A DNA stretch of 64,000 bases from a virus. Location of the stretch: the IMG/VR virus record IMGVR_UViG_3300024308_000016, positions 208,394-272,393 of that record. One strand, written 5' to 3'. Below, piece after piece: positions 35,631-44,802 of this stretch. A program made the position numbers and the translations under genes. Positions within the stretch are counted from its first letter, which is position 1; each line of letters opens with the position of its first letter. The notes under the pieces are model-generated. The model saw only the letters and a program-made list of their open reading frames with translations, ran no database searches and was not told the DNA's origin.

Positions 35631-37076
35631 ATGATCTCGCAAGCAATCTACAACGTCGCACAAGCGCAGTCCGCTGGCCTGAAGGCAGCCATCGGCAAAC
35701 AGGTGCTGCCTGGCTCCAAGAGCCTGCTCAACGCACTGATCAACATGAGCTTCGTATCGGCCTCGCCCTCCGACGTGGCCGTGCAGATCGAAGAAGTCAC
35801 TACTGGCGCCCCCGGTCAAGTCACCGGCCATACGGCAGCGCTGGGCGCCATCGTCGATGAACTGGCCACTGCCGCTCAGACGCACGTCGAGTATGTGCAA
35901 AACACCGTGCGTCCGGCGGTCACCGCCATGATGGACGAGCTGTACAACTTCCGCAAGGAAAACGAAGCTCAGGGTCCAGGCTCTTTGTTCGACATCCAGG
36001 TGGTGGTGCCTCCTCCGTCCATGACGGATGACTCCCTGCGCACCATGATCGACTCCATGGCTCAGGAAGGCATGCAGGAACCCATGCGCCTGATGACGCT
36101 GCCGGCGGCCACCTATGAGCAGATCGTCGAGTGGATGAGCGTCTCCAGCGCCTCGGTCAACAAGACCGTGCAGGAATGGCTGGCCACGCGTGGCCAAGAA
36201 TGGCTCACCAACATCTACGCCTACTACTTCGCCAGCTCCAACATGGCCGTGACCACGCCAGGCCTGTACAAGGGCGGCCTGGCTGAAATCAATGCACTGC
36301 CTGCATTCACTCGCGTGGAACTGGGCACCGTGCTGTACCTGATCAGCCGCGGCTTGTACAACGTCGCGCTTGATGAGCCCACTGGCATGAACGCCAACCA
36401 GTGGAAGCAGGCCATGGATGCCTATTCCCGTTATGCGGCGCTCACGTTCAAGTTCGCCTCTCGTGTGGTGGACGTGTACGAGCGCAACAAGACACTGATC
36501 ATGAGCGTGCTGGACCAAGGCAAAGTCGGGATCGTGTATGGCCCTGTCTACAACGCGTGGCTCGCCGAGGGCAACGATGCGGCGACCATCCTGGGCGCCA
36601 TGATCTCGGGCAAGGCCACGTCGTTCACCGTGCAGGACATCAACGACTCCGACGTGTGCTATGGCGACGTGTGGTGCAACTACGAAAAGACCGCCGAAGC
36701 GACGCTGCGTGCTCGTCTGGATGTGGCCATGCGCGCCCATGCACTGGGTATCATGCAGGGCATGTGCGGCAAGTTCACTCCCGCGGAGCAGGCTCTGTTC
36801 GGCGAGGACAACACCTCCGTGTTCAACACCATGGTGTCGGAAGCTCGCAACTGGCTCAGCCAGATCCCCACGGACACGGCGCTGGACCCCGAGAAGGTGG
36901 CTCTGAAGCTGGTCGCCGGCATCCGCTACAAGCATACGCCCGCCTTCCAGTTCCTGAGCGACATGCTGGAGCTGGGCCGCCAAGGTGTGGAAGATCCCCG
37001 CGAAGCCGCAGCTATCGCAGCGATCAACTACATCGCCGACTACCTGTCCACTGAGCTGGCTCTGACGCAGGCATGA
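35631..37076 (+). CDS. Virion structural protein (481 aa), position of phiKZ gp177
   Basis: The protein is soluble, mostly helical and rich in Ala, Met and Ser. No enzymatic motif is visible. It lies between RNAP beta and the prohead protease, the place of gp177 in phiKZ, so an inner-capsid or head structural role is inferred from synteny. If it is a head protein, processing by the downstream protease is likely. Its stop overlaps the ATG of the next gene (ATGA). Confidence 0.72.
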   Translation: MISQAIYNVAQAQSAGLKAAIGKQVLPGSKSLLNALINMSFVSASPSDVAVQIEEVTTGAPGQVTGHTAALGAIVDELATAAQTHVEYVQNTVRPAVTAMMDELYNFRKENEAQGPGSLFDIQVVVPPPSMTDDSLRTMIDSMAQEGMQEPMRLMTLPAATYEQIVEWMSVSSASVNKTVQEWLATRGQEWLTNIYAYYFASSNMAVTTPGLYKGGLAEINALPAFTRVELGTVLYLISRGLYNVALDEPTGMNANQWKQAMDAYSRYAALTFKFASRVVDVYERNKTLIMSVLDQGKVGIVYGPVYNAWLAEGNDAATILGAMISGKATSFTVQDINDSDVCYGDVWCNYEKTAEATLRARLDVAMRAHALGIMQGMCGKFTPAEQALFGEDNTSVFNTMVSEARNWLSQIPTDTALDPEKVALKLVAGIRYKHTPAFQFLSDMLELGRQGVEDPREAAAIAAINYIADYLSTELALTQA

Positions 37077-37792
37077 ACTACAAGCGCAACCCCGAGGCCG
37101 TGAGGGCGAACTTTGCGGTCAACAAGGCCAAGCAGGTCATCTGCCGACAGCCTTGCACCATCCAGGTGCCCAAGACGTACTTTGACTCCGGCCTGGGGCA
37201 GCTGGGCGTAGACACCAAGATCTATGGCCTGTTTCCCGTCATCTTGGAGGACGGTCAGTACTCCTTGGTGAACACCACTGCCATGTTCTCGATCTCTCCG
37301 TCGGCGACCACCATCCGCACGGTCGATGAGATCGAGTACTATGAGTTCTACTTCGCCAAGGACACGGTGGTCTGGAAAACGACAGGCTTGCTGAGCGATG
37401 CCAAGCTGATCTATGAAGTGTTCCAAGCGTTCTTCTTCATGGGTCGGGTGCCCTGGTATGTCAGCTACGACGATCACGGGCGGGTGCTGGATACAGCACC
37501 TACCTTCGCAGGCTTCGGTGCTGTGAAGAATCCCGAGGTGGTGGAATTCCTCACCGCCATGATCGCCCGAAAGGCCAACTCCATCGACAACGAGTTCCTG
37601 CGTCTGCTCATCAAGAGCTACGAGGACACGAAGATCGGCAAGGTGGAGTTCGTGCCCATGGGCTCTGTCGTAGCCTCTGTCAAGAGCTCGCTCAACAAGA
37701 TCTCGGCCGCCTACGCTCAGGACGGCATCATCAGCGCCATCGTCTCCCCAGGAGAAGATGTCGGTGTCGTCGAGAAGATCGTACGAGCATAA
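37073..37792 (+). CDS. Virion structural protein (239 aa), position of phiKZ gp176
   Basis: It starts at ATG 37073, overlapping the upstream TGA. Mixed alpha/beta composition includes YYEFYFAKDTVVWKTTG and FFMGRVPWYVSYDDHG. There are no membrane segments and no recognised family. It sits between a large head-associated candidate and the protease gene, which matches the phiKZ gp177-176-175 order, so a head role is inferred. The stop is followed after 19 nt by the protease GTG start. Confidence 0.72.
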   Translation: MNYKRNPEAVRANFAVNKAKQVICRQPCTIQVPKTYFDSGLGQLGVDTKIYGLFPVILEDGQYSLVNTTAMFSISPSATTIRTVDEIEYYEFYFAKDTVVWKTTGLLSDAKLIYEVFQAFFFMGRVPWYVSYDDHGRVLDTAPTFAGFGAVKNPEVVEFLTAMIARKANSIDNEFLRLLIKSYEDTKIGKVEFVPMGSVVASVKSSLNKISAAYAQDGIISAIVSPGEDVGVVEKIVRA

Positions 37793-37811
37793 CTCAAGAA
37801 AGGCATCTGTC

Positions 37812-38582
37812 GTGAGCGACATCATCTACACATCCACCATGCTCGCCGGCACTGGCCGCAAGGGCATCATCAAGCCAGACGCTGCGGGCTACTACACCTC
37901 GTGCATCGGGGCACTCGGCATCAAGAACGCCGCCGGCGTCATCTATGATGCCAAGATCGGCGCCAAGCTGTTCGAGTCCAACAGTGACCTGATGCGGCGC
38001 ATCGCCACGGGCAACCTGCGAGGAGAAGTCGGCCATCCTCGGCGCCAAGCTGGTATGAGCGACGACGAGTTCTTCCAGCGTTGCCTGGACATCGCTGAGC
38101 CCAACGTCTGCGTGTACTGGGCCGAGATCGGCCTGGACGAACAGTACGGCAGGAAGAACCCTGAGCTGGGCCTTCCAGAGATGGTCGGCATCATGGCGCG
38201 TTTCCGTCCAGGCGGCGCTCGTGGTGACTTCCTGGCGCGCGATATGGAAGACCCCAACACCAACGTGTGCTTCTCCATCCGCGCGTTCTCGGTGCCCTTC
38301 AAGCAAATGGGCCGCCCCATGTACGGGCTGCAGACCATTGCTACCTGGGACTACGTCAATGAGCCGGGCTTGTCGCCAGCCAACAAGTTCCAATCGCTGA
38401 CCTGCGAGGCCCTGAACACGGAAGTGATCAAGGACGCCACCGTGCAGCGCGCTTTGCGCGAGATCGAATCCGGTCATCTGACCGTGAGCTTCGAGTCGGC
38501 TGCGGCTATCCGCACGCTGGCACAACTGAGCCGCCGTCCTGCAGACGTCGCCGCTCCCACCACTTTCCTGACTGGCTGGTAA
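37812..38582 (+). CDS. Prohead (head maturation) protease, T4 gp21 / phiKZ gp175 type
   Basis: The product has 256 residues. I chose GTG 37812 because AAAGG precedes it by 9 nt; the longer frame lies inside the previous gene. GNLRGEVGHPR (around residue 75) carries the expected catalytic His, and VCFSIRAFSVPF (around 155) the Ser, followed by TIATWDYVNEPG, the usual ending of the fold. Such serine proteases cut scaffold and inner head proteins during capsid maturation; in phiKZ-like phages gp175 does this. Autocleavage is expected. The downstream hairpin ends the vRNAP-head operon. Confidence 0.75.
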   Translation: MSDIIYTSTMLAGTGRKGIIKPDAAGYYTSCIGALGIKNAAGVIYDAKIGAKLFESNSDLMRRIATGNLRGEVGHPRRQAGMSDDEFFQRCLDIAEPNVCVYWAEIGLDEQYGRKNPELGLPEMVGIMARFRPGGARGDFLARDMEDPNTNVCFSIRAFSVPFKQMGRPMYGLQTIATWDYVNEPGLSPANKFQSLTCEALNTEVIKDATVQRALREIESGHLTVSFESAAAIRTLAQLSRRPADVAAPTTFLTGW

Positions 38583-38604
38583 GCCAAAAAGAAAAGACCA
38601 TATC

Positions 38605-38634
38605 CTCCAGGGCCCCCGAAAGGGGGCCCTGGAG
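38605..38634 (+). terminator. Strong GAAA-capped hairpin
   Basis: A perfect 13-bp stem CTCCAGGGCCCCC / GGGGGCCCTGGAG with a GAAA tetraloop follows the protease gene by 22 nt. Confidence 0.75.
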
Positions 38635-38663
38635 TGGTATGTTCTATGCCGCACGTAAACAAT

Positions 38664-38690
38664 TTCAGTCACATATACCTTACCTGAGGA
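38664..38690 (+). promoter_or_regulatory. Copy B of repeated promoter-like motif, with a long leader
   Basis: This copy contains CATATACCTTACCTGAGGA and is closest to the consensus. It lies 30 nt after a terminator and 153 nt before the membrane-protein start. The leader between (38691-38843) holds no gene I can support; it includes a C/T-rich stretch and CCTCAGGTTTAACTG, which faintly resembles the motif reversed. Confidence 0.62.
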
Positions 38691-38843
38691 TGGCCACGAT
38701 CTTTTCGTAGCTGTCTCCATTCCCTCTTCCCGGAGTCCATAGAGACTCCCGTAATATAAACGAGATATCGCACCAGTGCAGGAATTCTCCTGGCTGGTTC
38801 CTCAGGTTTAACTGTCGTATACCCGGCAGAAAGGTTGGCTATT

Positions 38844-39425
38844 ATGTTCGTCGCTCCTAACACCTTCAAGCAAGCTGCATACAATGCGTTTGTTCCTGTC
38901 TTGATTGCGGACCATCTGTTCCGTACTTTGCTGATCGCCAGCTACCTGGCTGTGTGCCTGATGATCTCCTTCATCAAGGTCGATGGCTTGTTTCTTGTGA
39001 TCTACTCTTTGCTGTGCGCTGGCGTCTATGCGCTTACCTATGTGCACCTGGGCATCGCTAACCACCTGCGTTTGTATTTCGACCTCCAAGAGCTCGAACT
39101 CGCAGATGAGGTCAAGTACTGCCGAGAAGCCTACCGCGTCGTGGTGGGCCGCGTACACGCCTTGCTGCGTGTGTTCACGGTGATGGTACTGTTCACTTCT
39201 GGTATGACGGTGTTTTGCACGCTGGGCGCTGTGATGAAAGTCCACGACTCGCTGCTGAGCATCGCCATCGGTGGTAACTTGGTCAGTGCCGCCATCATGC
39301 TGGTGCTGGGTCTGACGGGTGCTTATAAGTACATGTCCACCAACTTCATCCAAGAACGTCTGGAGGACATCAGCTTCCCCCATATCCGCATCATGCTCAG
39401 CCGCGTCAAGCGCGAAGGCGTGTAA
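38844..39425 (+). CDS. Four-pass membrane protein
   Basis: The product has 193 residues. I chose ATG 38844; an in-frame TTG at 38835 lacks a better SD. Four hydrophobic segments are visible at about 25-45, 49-70, 108-130 and 139-162, with a hydrophilic loop between the second and third and a basic C-terminus (MLSRVKREGV), suggesting both ends are cytoplasmic. No family is recognised. It follows promoter-like copy B and is therefore probably transcribed separately from the head genes. Holin-like or envelope-modifying roles are possible but unproven. Confidence 0.72.
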   Translation: MFVAPNTFKQAAYNAFVPVLIADHLFRTLLIASYLAVCLMISFIKVDGLFLVIYSLLCAGVYALTYVHLGIANHLRLYFDLQELELADEVKYCREAYRVVVGRVHALLRVFTVMVLFTSGMTVFCTLGAVMKVHDSLLSIAIGGNLVSAAIMLVLGLTGAYKYMSTNFIQERLEDISFPHIRIMLSRVKREGV

Positions 39426-39449
39426 AGGGAACCAGGTAGCCATATCACT

Positions 39450-39818
39450 ATGGCTATCTTAATTCCCTTAGTTTCGATGTTCAAACCCGATCCTACAGCT
39501 AAGGTGGTGTTTTACGCGATACGCCAAAACCTCAGCTCTGGGGTCTTGGATTGTTACCCGTACCCTACACCCCGATTTGATGTAGAGAGACTCCCAGTAG
39601 AGAAAGGTGCCAGATGGAGAGTTAATCTAGTTCTTGATCCCGACCTCGGGTTTACGGACAATATGACGTCTAGATCCGACGTCCTCAGCTATTTGCTGCG
39701 AGCGCCCAAGTACATCGATGATACAGATGCATCGACGGTCCGGTCTTCGGTGACCCGGCTGCTGATGCACTGGGCTGAGATGTTTCCTTGTGGCGTACCA
39801 GATCGCATCCTCGACTGA
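39450..39818 (+). CDS. Hypothetical protein, 122 aa
   Basis: It starts at ATG 39450, with an AGG about 13 nt upstream and no strong SD; ATG 39477 is an alternative start. The protein is soluble with a Pro/Tyr-rich middle (YPYPTPRFDVERLPVEKG). It lies 24 nt after the membrane-protein gene on the same strand. No family was recognised, and the weak start makes it less certain. Confidence 0.5.
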   Translation: MAILIPLVSMFKPDPTAKVVFYAIRQNLSSGVLDCYPYPTPRFDVERLPVEKGARWRVNLVLDPDLGFTDNMTSRSDVLSYLLRAPKYIDDTDASTVRSSVTRLLMHWAEMFPCGVPDRILD

Positions 39819-39902
39819 AAAAGTGGTGGAAAAAATCTGGCTCTATCCCATCGCTGTGGGAGGATGAGCGAGATCGCGAAAGGATCCCCCTTTCTAAATT
39901 GG

Positions 39903-39929
39903 TCAAAGCACATATACTCTACTTGAGGA
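39903..39929 (+). promoter_or_regulatory. Copy C of repeated promoter-like motif
   Basis: This copy contains CACATATACTCTACTTGAGGA and lies 119 nt upstream of the 153-residue gene at 40049. The region 39819-40048 otherwise holds an AT-rich leader with no supported gene. Confidence 0.6.
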
Positions 39930-40048
39930 GTGCGCGTTGACTTCTTTAGTTTCGCGAACGAACCTCCCCTATTGGCATACTTGCGTTTTGCGATTCGCCT
40001 TTAGCTTTTAGCTTTTTCCCTTTTCAACAAAGACTTTCTGGAGAGATC

Positions 40049-40510
40049 ATGTCCGATACCAAAACCCTGAGCGCCACTGCTGCCAAGGTTTCCGAAATGC
40101 TGGTCAACGATGCCGCGGCCCGCGATACCGTTTTCGAAAAGACCCTGCCCGAACACCTGAACATGGGCATCGTCGAAGAAGTCGCTCAACACCATGTCGA
40201 CGTGGCCGCGGGCACCGTCAATGCCGTCACCATCCTGGGCATCAAGGCAGCCAAGGAAAGCGGCGACAACAAGACCCAGACCTCGCTGCGCGTCAAGACC
40301 GGCAAGGGCAGCCACATCGACGCCACCTACACCCCCAAGAAGGAAGGCACCCTGCCGGCACGCAACGGCGGCGAACCCACGCACTACACCAGCTGGGGCG
40401 CTGTGAGCGTGGGCGTCAAGACCTCCATGGACTCCAAGGGCGGCCAGATGGGCACCGCGCTGGACCTGGCCAAGTCGATGACCGAAGAAGCGCTGGGCGG
40501 CACCAAGTAA
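40049..40510 (+). CDS. Small, probably highly expressed hypothetical protein (153 aa)
   Basis: TGGAGAGATC precedes ATG 40049. Codon choice is strongly biased to GGC, GCC, ACC, CTG and AAG compared with neighbours, and the gene has its own promoter-like motif and intrinsic terminator, all pointing to high expression. Residues 30-75 are Ala/Val-rich helices; the second half has beta-like SLRVKTGKGSHIDATYTP. No family was recognised. An abundant virion or nucleoid-type protein is possible. Confidence 0.72.
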   Translation: MSDTKTLSATAAKVSEMLVNDAAARDTVFEKTLPEHLNMGIVEEVAQHHVDVAAGTVNAVTILGIKAAKESGDNKTQTSLRVKTGKGSHIDATYTPKKEGTLPARNGGEPTHYTSWGAVSVGVKTSMDSKGGQMGTALDLAKSMTEEALGGTK

Positions 40511-40567
40511 TCACTGGGCAGCCGGCATGACGGGCTAAGCCTGTCTTAGAACGTCAAAGATACCTCC

Positions 40568-40613
40568 CTCCCACCAGCCGCGAGGCTGGTGGGAGAGGGG
40601 CTCTTTATTTTTT
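40568..40613 (+). terminator. Intrinsic terminator
   Basis: A perfect 12-bp stem CTCCCACCAGCC / GGCTGGTGGGAG with a GCGA tetraloop is followed by GGGGCTCTTTATTTTTT. It separates the 153-residue gene from the convergent tube-like gene. Confidence 0.85.
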
Positions 40614-40628
40614 GCCTGCTTTTGCCGA

Positions 40629-41504
40629 TTACGCGCCGGTGAGCACGTTCTCGTCAGCAGTGCGGCGCATACCTGCGTACAGGCCGGTGTTGGCAGCAGC
40701 TGCCACGTCAGGTGCGATCTCGTTGAGCCACGCACGACGGTTGTAGGGATCAGCGCCCACACGGCTGGAGCTGTTCATGATCTCCTGGGCAAACGCATTG
40801 ATGCCGTTGCCCACAGCCGAGATGCCGGAGAAGGGGATCGACAGACGCGTCAGGGCCGAGGGTTCGGTCAGGTCGCGCAGGCCGATGATTTCACCGGTAC
40901 CCAGAGGGTAGAAGTTGGTGGTGAGCCACGCCTTCTCAATGCCGTTGTGCACGGGGTCTGCTTCGTAGGCCAGGATCGTTGCCGAGTACCAGTCAGCCAG
41001 CAGGTCCGAGGGGACGTTGGACGGCAGCGTGGTGAGCATGGCATACTTGACTTCCGGGTCCATGATGGCGTAGCGGATCCAGATGTCGATGAAGCGCTGG
41101 ATGGGGCGGCCGTACTTCTCGATGAAGTTGAGCACAGGCTCGGTACGGGCGCGCTTGGAGTCAACAGGCTCCTGCATCATTTCACCAGCGCCACCCACAG
41201 CGTGATCGTCGGTGGACACCGTCAGAGCGGCGTTGAAGCCTTCTGCGCGGATGACCTTGGTCTCCATCATGTTGCGGAACGATGCTTGCCAGCGAAGCGG
41301 GTCGGGCATCAGGTTGAAGAAGCGCGGCGACTCCAGCACCACCAGCTCCAGTGGCTTGCGGACATACGCTTGGTCAGACAGGTAGTTGCCCAGGTCAGGG
41401 GACCAACCAAAGAAACCGCCAACGTCCAGGGACACTGCGTTGGGGTTGCCACCCATCAGGCCATAAGCCGATTGTCCGATAATGGTATCTTCTCTACGTG
41501 CCAT
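40629..41504 (-). CDS. Tail tube protein candidate (phiKZ gp30-like position)
   Basis: The product has 291 residues. AGGAG lies about 10 nt before ATG 41504. The gene directly follows the sheath gene on the same strand, the standard sheath-tube order in contractile-tailed phages. The sequence is soluble with mixed strands and helices; NFIEKYGRPIQRFIDIWIRYA and FSGISAVGNGINAFAQEIM are the main features. No sequence motif proves tube identity; the call is from order, size and dedicated terminator. Confidence 0.6.
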   Translation of the reverse strand: MARREDTIIGQSAYGLMGGNPNAVSLDVGGFFGWSPDLGNYLSDQAYVRKPLELVVLESPRFFNLMPDPLRWQASFRNMMETKVIRAEGFNAALTVSTDDHAVGGAGEMMQEPVDSKRARTEPVLNFIEKYGRPIQRFIDIWIRYAIMDPEVKYAMLTTLPSNVPSDLLADWYSATILAYEADPVHNGIEKAWLTTNFYPLGTGEIIGLRDLTEPSALTRLSIPFSGISAVGNGINAFAQEIMNSSSRVGADPYNRRAWLNEIAPDVAAAANTGLYAGMRRTADENVLTGA

Positions 41505-41537
41505 TTCGGTTTAACTCCTAATCTTGTCAAATAAGCA

Positions 41538-41560
41538 GCGAGAAGCCCGAAGGCTCTCGC
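41538..41560 (-). terminator. Weak hairpin between sheath and tube genes
   Basis: Stem GCGAGA-a-GCC / GGC-t-CTCGC with a CGAA loop. It may lower or process read-through from sheath to tube. Confidence 0.5.
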
Positions 41561-41577
41561 TATTGCTTTGCTAGAGC

Positions 41578-43650
41578 TTACTGCTCGGCTTCCAGGCGCT
41601 TGCGGCGGTCCGCTTGCACGCTCAGGGTCTGCACGGTCTTCATGCCGTTGGCGCCGATCTTGATCGGCAGCGTCCAGCTGAAGCCTTGCTGCTCATCGAG
41701 CGCCGAGATGTTGGCCTCGGGGATGATGATGAAGCGGCCATCGAACTTGTCCTTGACAGCGTTGCGCACGTAGTCGTCGACGCGTTCGGTCAGCTGCAGA
41801 TCCGTGAGGTCGGAACGACCCACGAAGGTGCGGTGGCAGGCATGGCCGATCTTGTTGAGCGTGCAGCATGCGAACGTGGTGAGCACCGAGGTGAGCACCG
41901 ACGTGTCGTACGGGTACACGGTCTTGTAGGCCGGGATGTAGTACTGCTCGCGGTCGAAGCGGCCGATCCAGTTCAGACCCACGTCCCAGAAGCGCGTACG
42001 CAGGGACTCGTTGACGAACGTCTCGTTGATGTCGATCAGTTCGTTGACGATGGAGCCAGGATCACCTTCAGGGTTGAAGGAGCCGTTCCAGCGGCCGTTG
42101 CCAGCGCCCATGTAGCGCGCGAACTTCACAGCGACTTCGTACGTTGCAGGCACACGGTAGACCGTGTTGCGCACCACGCCCGAGCAGCCCATGATCATGC
42201 AGCGCACGGTCGGAGTGCCGTAGTAGTCCGATTCCGGGTAGTTCTGCACACGAGCGCGCAGAGCCACCGCCAGGGAGTGCTCTTCGCTCAGTGTCAGCTT
42301 GCGCTCGCCCCATTGGTGAGTGCCCAGCACCAGGAACGTGTCATGGCGCTGCGAGATGAAGCTGGTCAGCTCCATCTTGGTGTCCACGTCGAAGCCGGAG
42401 TCGTAGAAGATCGACTCGACGTGGTAGGCCACGTCCATCACGGCGTTGTCACGGTCACGGTAGCGACGGATCTCCTGCGCCACCATGGCGTTGTAGACCT
42501 CGTTGCTCATGGTGCCATCGGAGCCACCAGCGGCCAGCACGTCCGTGAACTGCGAGAACGTGATGGACTCGGGGCTGTTGACGAAGATGAAACTGTGGTA
42601 GGGGACGCCCGTGGTCGTCACACCAGTGATGATGTTGAACAGGCCGTAGTCGTCGGGTTCAGCGGAGAAGTCGCTGTGCTCGTCGATGAACGGAACTTCA
42701 GCATCGAAGAACTGCTGAGTGACCGTGTCCACGTTCTTTTGGTAGATGTGGAACTGGCCAAACGGCGGGTACTGGATGTTGTAGCGCGGATCGGTCGTGT
42801 TGCCATACAGGGGCACCACGCGGTCGCCGATGTACAGGTTCTGACGGGTGATCGGGTCGATCGAGTTGGGCTTGAGCGTGACCGTGATGGACTGCTCGCC
42901 GAACACCGTGGGCTTGTTGACCGGGCTGGTCAGGTCGCTTTCGCGCTCGATGATGGAGAACAGGTACGGGAACGCCTTGTTCTGGTTCATCATCTTGAAG
43001 GGCACCTGGTTGAGCTCGGCACGCGGAGACCACATGCGGATGCCCAGGTTGTTGCCGTACGCACCCTGGGAGTCCACGACAAAGTCGAAGATCGGGTAGC
43101 GCAGCGACTGCTTCATGGTCGCGGGATCGAACTGGTCGCCGGGTTGCATCGACTGGATGCCGAAGTTGGCCGCTGCCTGGTGCGTGGACGCCGAGGTGGC
43201 CACCCACTTGACCTTGTAGCCGGGGGTGGTGCCCACGACGATGGGGTCGCCCAGCGTGTTGGTCTTGATGGAGCCGTCGGGCAGACGCTCGTAGAGATCC
43301 ACACGGGTTTCCAGCACATCGAGCCACAGCGTGATGTTGGACTTGGGTCCAGCGTCGACCGGGATCAGACGCTTGTACATGGCTGCGTTGCCTTGGGCAT
43401 TGGTCGCGTTGGCGAACAGGGTGCCGTGGTTGAAGTAGGGCGAGCCATCGGTGAAGGTGGCCGTGCCGTACACATTGTCCCGCTCGACACCGATCAGCAG
43501 TTCTTCCTCCGGACGCCCCTTCTGGCAGAAGAGGTAGTACTTTGGCAGATGCTGTGGCAAAGGCCGGCTTGCCCGCGGTACTTGGACAATCGAACCGTCG
43601 TGGATGCCAAGGTCGATGGTGTTTGGCGCTGCATTAGCTGCGGTTACCAT
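41578..43650 (-). CDS. Contractile tail sheath protein (phiKZ gp29-like)
   Basis: The product has 690 residues. I chose ATG 43650, preceded by AAAGGA; the longer frame extends into the divergent gene. The C-terminal third has sheath features: a conserved mixed segment with NWIGRFDREQYYIPAYKTVY, LTERVDDYVRNAV, FDGRFIIIPEANIS and SWTLPIKIGANGMKTVQTLS, as in the polymerising domain of jumbo-phage sheath proteins. The central part is an insertion domain. It forms the outer contracting tube around the tail tube. It is divergent from the virion gene at 43690. Confidence 0.78.
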   Translation of the reverse strand: MVTAANAAPNTIDLGIHDGSIVQVPRASRPLPQHLPKYYLFCQKGRPEEELLIGVERDNVYGTATFTDGSPYFNHGTLFANATNAQGNAAMYKRLIPVDAGPKSNITLWLDVLETRVDLYERLPDGSIKTNTLGDPIVVGTTPGYKVKWVATSASTHQAAANFGIQSMQPGDQFDPATMKQSLRYPIFDFVVDSQGAYGNNLGIRMWSPRAELNQVPFKMMNQNKAFPYLFSIIERESDLTSPVNKPTVFGEQSITVTLKPNSIDPITRQNLYIGDRVVPLYGNTTDPRYNIQYPPFGQFHIYQKNVDTVTQQFFDAEVPFIDEHSDFSAEPDDYGLFNIITGVTTTGVPYHSFIFVNSPESITFSQFTDVLAAGGSDGTMSNEVYNAMVAQEIRRYRDRDNAVMDVAYHVESIFYDSGFDVDTKMELTSFISQRHDTFLVLGTHQWGERKLTLSEEHSLAVALRARVQNYPESDYYGTPTVRCMIMGCSGVVRNTVYRVPATYEVAVKFARYMGAGNGRWNGSFNPEGDPGSIVNELIDINETFVNESLRTRFWDVGLNWIGRFDREQYYIPAYKTVYPYDTSVLTSVLTTFACCTLNKIGHACHRTFVGRSDLTDLQLTERVDDYVRNAVKDKFDGRFIIIPEANISALDEQQGFSWTLPIKIGANGMKTVQTLSVQADRRKRLEAEQ

Positions 43651-43689
43651 AGCCTGATTCCTTTCTAGAAAAATCCGTTGGAGAACGTA

Positions 43690-44724
43690 ATGACAATTTT
43701 TGTTGATCCCTACCACACCCCGATCGGTGCGGTCCATGACATGCGAAAGGAGGTCCGGTTGTTGGAAGAGTCAACCGTGCGCGATCCTCTGCAGGGGACA
43801 AACCTGGGAGTGCGTGCCGAGGACGGCATCACTCCGGTGTTTATCACAGGATGTCGTGACAGTGAAAAAATGATTCCACTATTCACCCATCCAATATCCG
43901 TTAAAAATTCGAACGGGAAATCATATCTTTTCACCGATATGAGGCTGTACATCCGTGCAGGCGCGGATCTGTACAACATCGGGCAGTTTGTCCGAAGGGC
44001 CGAAGAGTTCGAGTTCAACAGGAACCGCGGCATCGCGTCTTTGGCGTGGGCCGCTCGTGACACGGGTCGCTTCGAGATGGGCATGCGGTTTGCGGGGCTG
44101 GTGTTTGCCTCGGTGATCGGTCAAGCCCTGGGCCGCACAGAGACGCTGGACTATGTCGAGCAGATCAAGGTGCAGATCGTGGCGCTTGCATATTACAATA
44201 CGTTGTTCCACGAAGGCCCGGTCGACTACAAGGAAAACGAAGGCCTGCGCATGGCTGTGGCCCAGTACGCCTCGCAGAACATGCGCATGCCGACCACCGA
44301 GGTCACAAACCTTCTGAAGACATTCGAGCCCATGGGCACGTTTGCCGACATGTGCTCTCAGATCTCCAAGACCATCCAAAGCTCACTGCTCAAGGAACTG
44401 AACCCTCGTGTGATGCTCAACTTGCTGAGCACCATCTGGTTTTCCACCAACAGTCAGCAACTGCTGGCCGTGGCCATGGAGCATCCGCCAACTTGGTGCT
44501 CTATCTTGTACTACGTCATGTCGTACAACAACAACATGCGTTCGACCATCGGTCAGACCATCCAGGCCCAAGGCCGCGGTGGCAAGGGTGCGGACTTCGG
44601 GGCTGCCTACAAGAAGATGATCGATGAGTACCTCACACCTGTGGCTGGGTTGCGCTCCGTGATGGAGTACCTCAAGCCTGAGGCATATGCTGGCGATCTC
44701 ATGGAGCCCACAGCAACCGAGTAA
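43690..44724 (+). CDS. Virion-associated protein candidate (344 aa)
   Basis: I chose ATG 43690, with GGAG 6 nt upstream, over an in-frame TTG at 43678. The protein is soluble and mostly helical after residue ~85, with FAGLVFASVIGQALGRTETL and a C-terminal TIWFSTNSQQLLAVAMEHPP. It is the first gene of a three-gene plus-strand set divergent from the sheath. No family was recognised; head-tail or neck roles are plausible given its position. Confidence 0.68.
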   Translation: MTIFVDPYHTPIGAVHDMRKEVRLLEESTVRDPLQGTNLGVRAEDGITPVFITGCRDSEKMIPLFTHPISVKNSNGKSYLFTDMRLYIRAGADLYNIGQFVRRAEEFEFNRNRGIASLAWAARDTGRFEMGMRFAGLVFASVIGQALGRTETLDYVEQIKVQIVALAYYNTLFHEGPVDYKENEGLRMAVAQYASQNMRMPTTEVTNLLKTFEPMGTFADMCSQISKTIQSSLLKELNPRVMLNLLSTIWFSTNSQQLLAVAMEHPPTWCSILYYVMSYNNNMRSTIGQTIQAQGRGGKGADFGAAYKKMIDEYLTPVAGLRSVMEYLKPEAYAGDLMEPTATE

Positions 44725-44729
44725 TACCT

Positions 44730-44785
44730 CACACCACCGGGCACTCCCTAGCGGAGGCCCGGTGTGGTGTGCTTTTTCTTTTTTC
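44730..44785 (+). terminator. Intrinsic terminator
   Basis: A stem of CACACCACCGGGC with GCCCGGTGTGGTGTG (2-nt bulge) is followed by a T-rich tail GCTTTTTCTTTTTT ending about 18 nt before the next start. Confidence 0.75.
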
Positions 44786-44802
44786 GTATTGGAACTAACC
44801 AG

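Noticed and set aside
37812-38582. This gene as part of the beta-prime C-terminal region
   Set aside because: The GEVGHP and FSIRAFS motifs with TWDYVNEP match a prohead protease; no trigger-loop or bridge-helix sequence is present.
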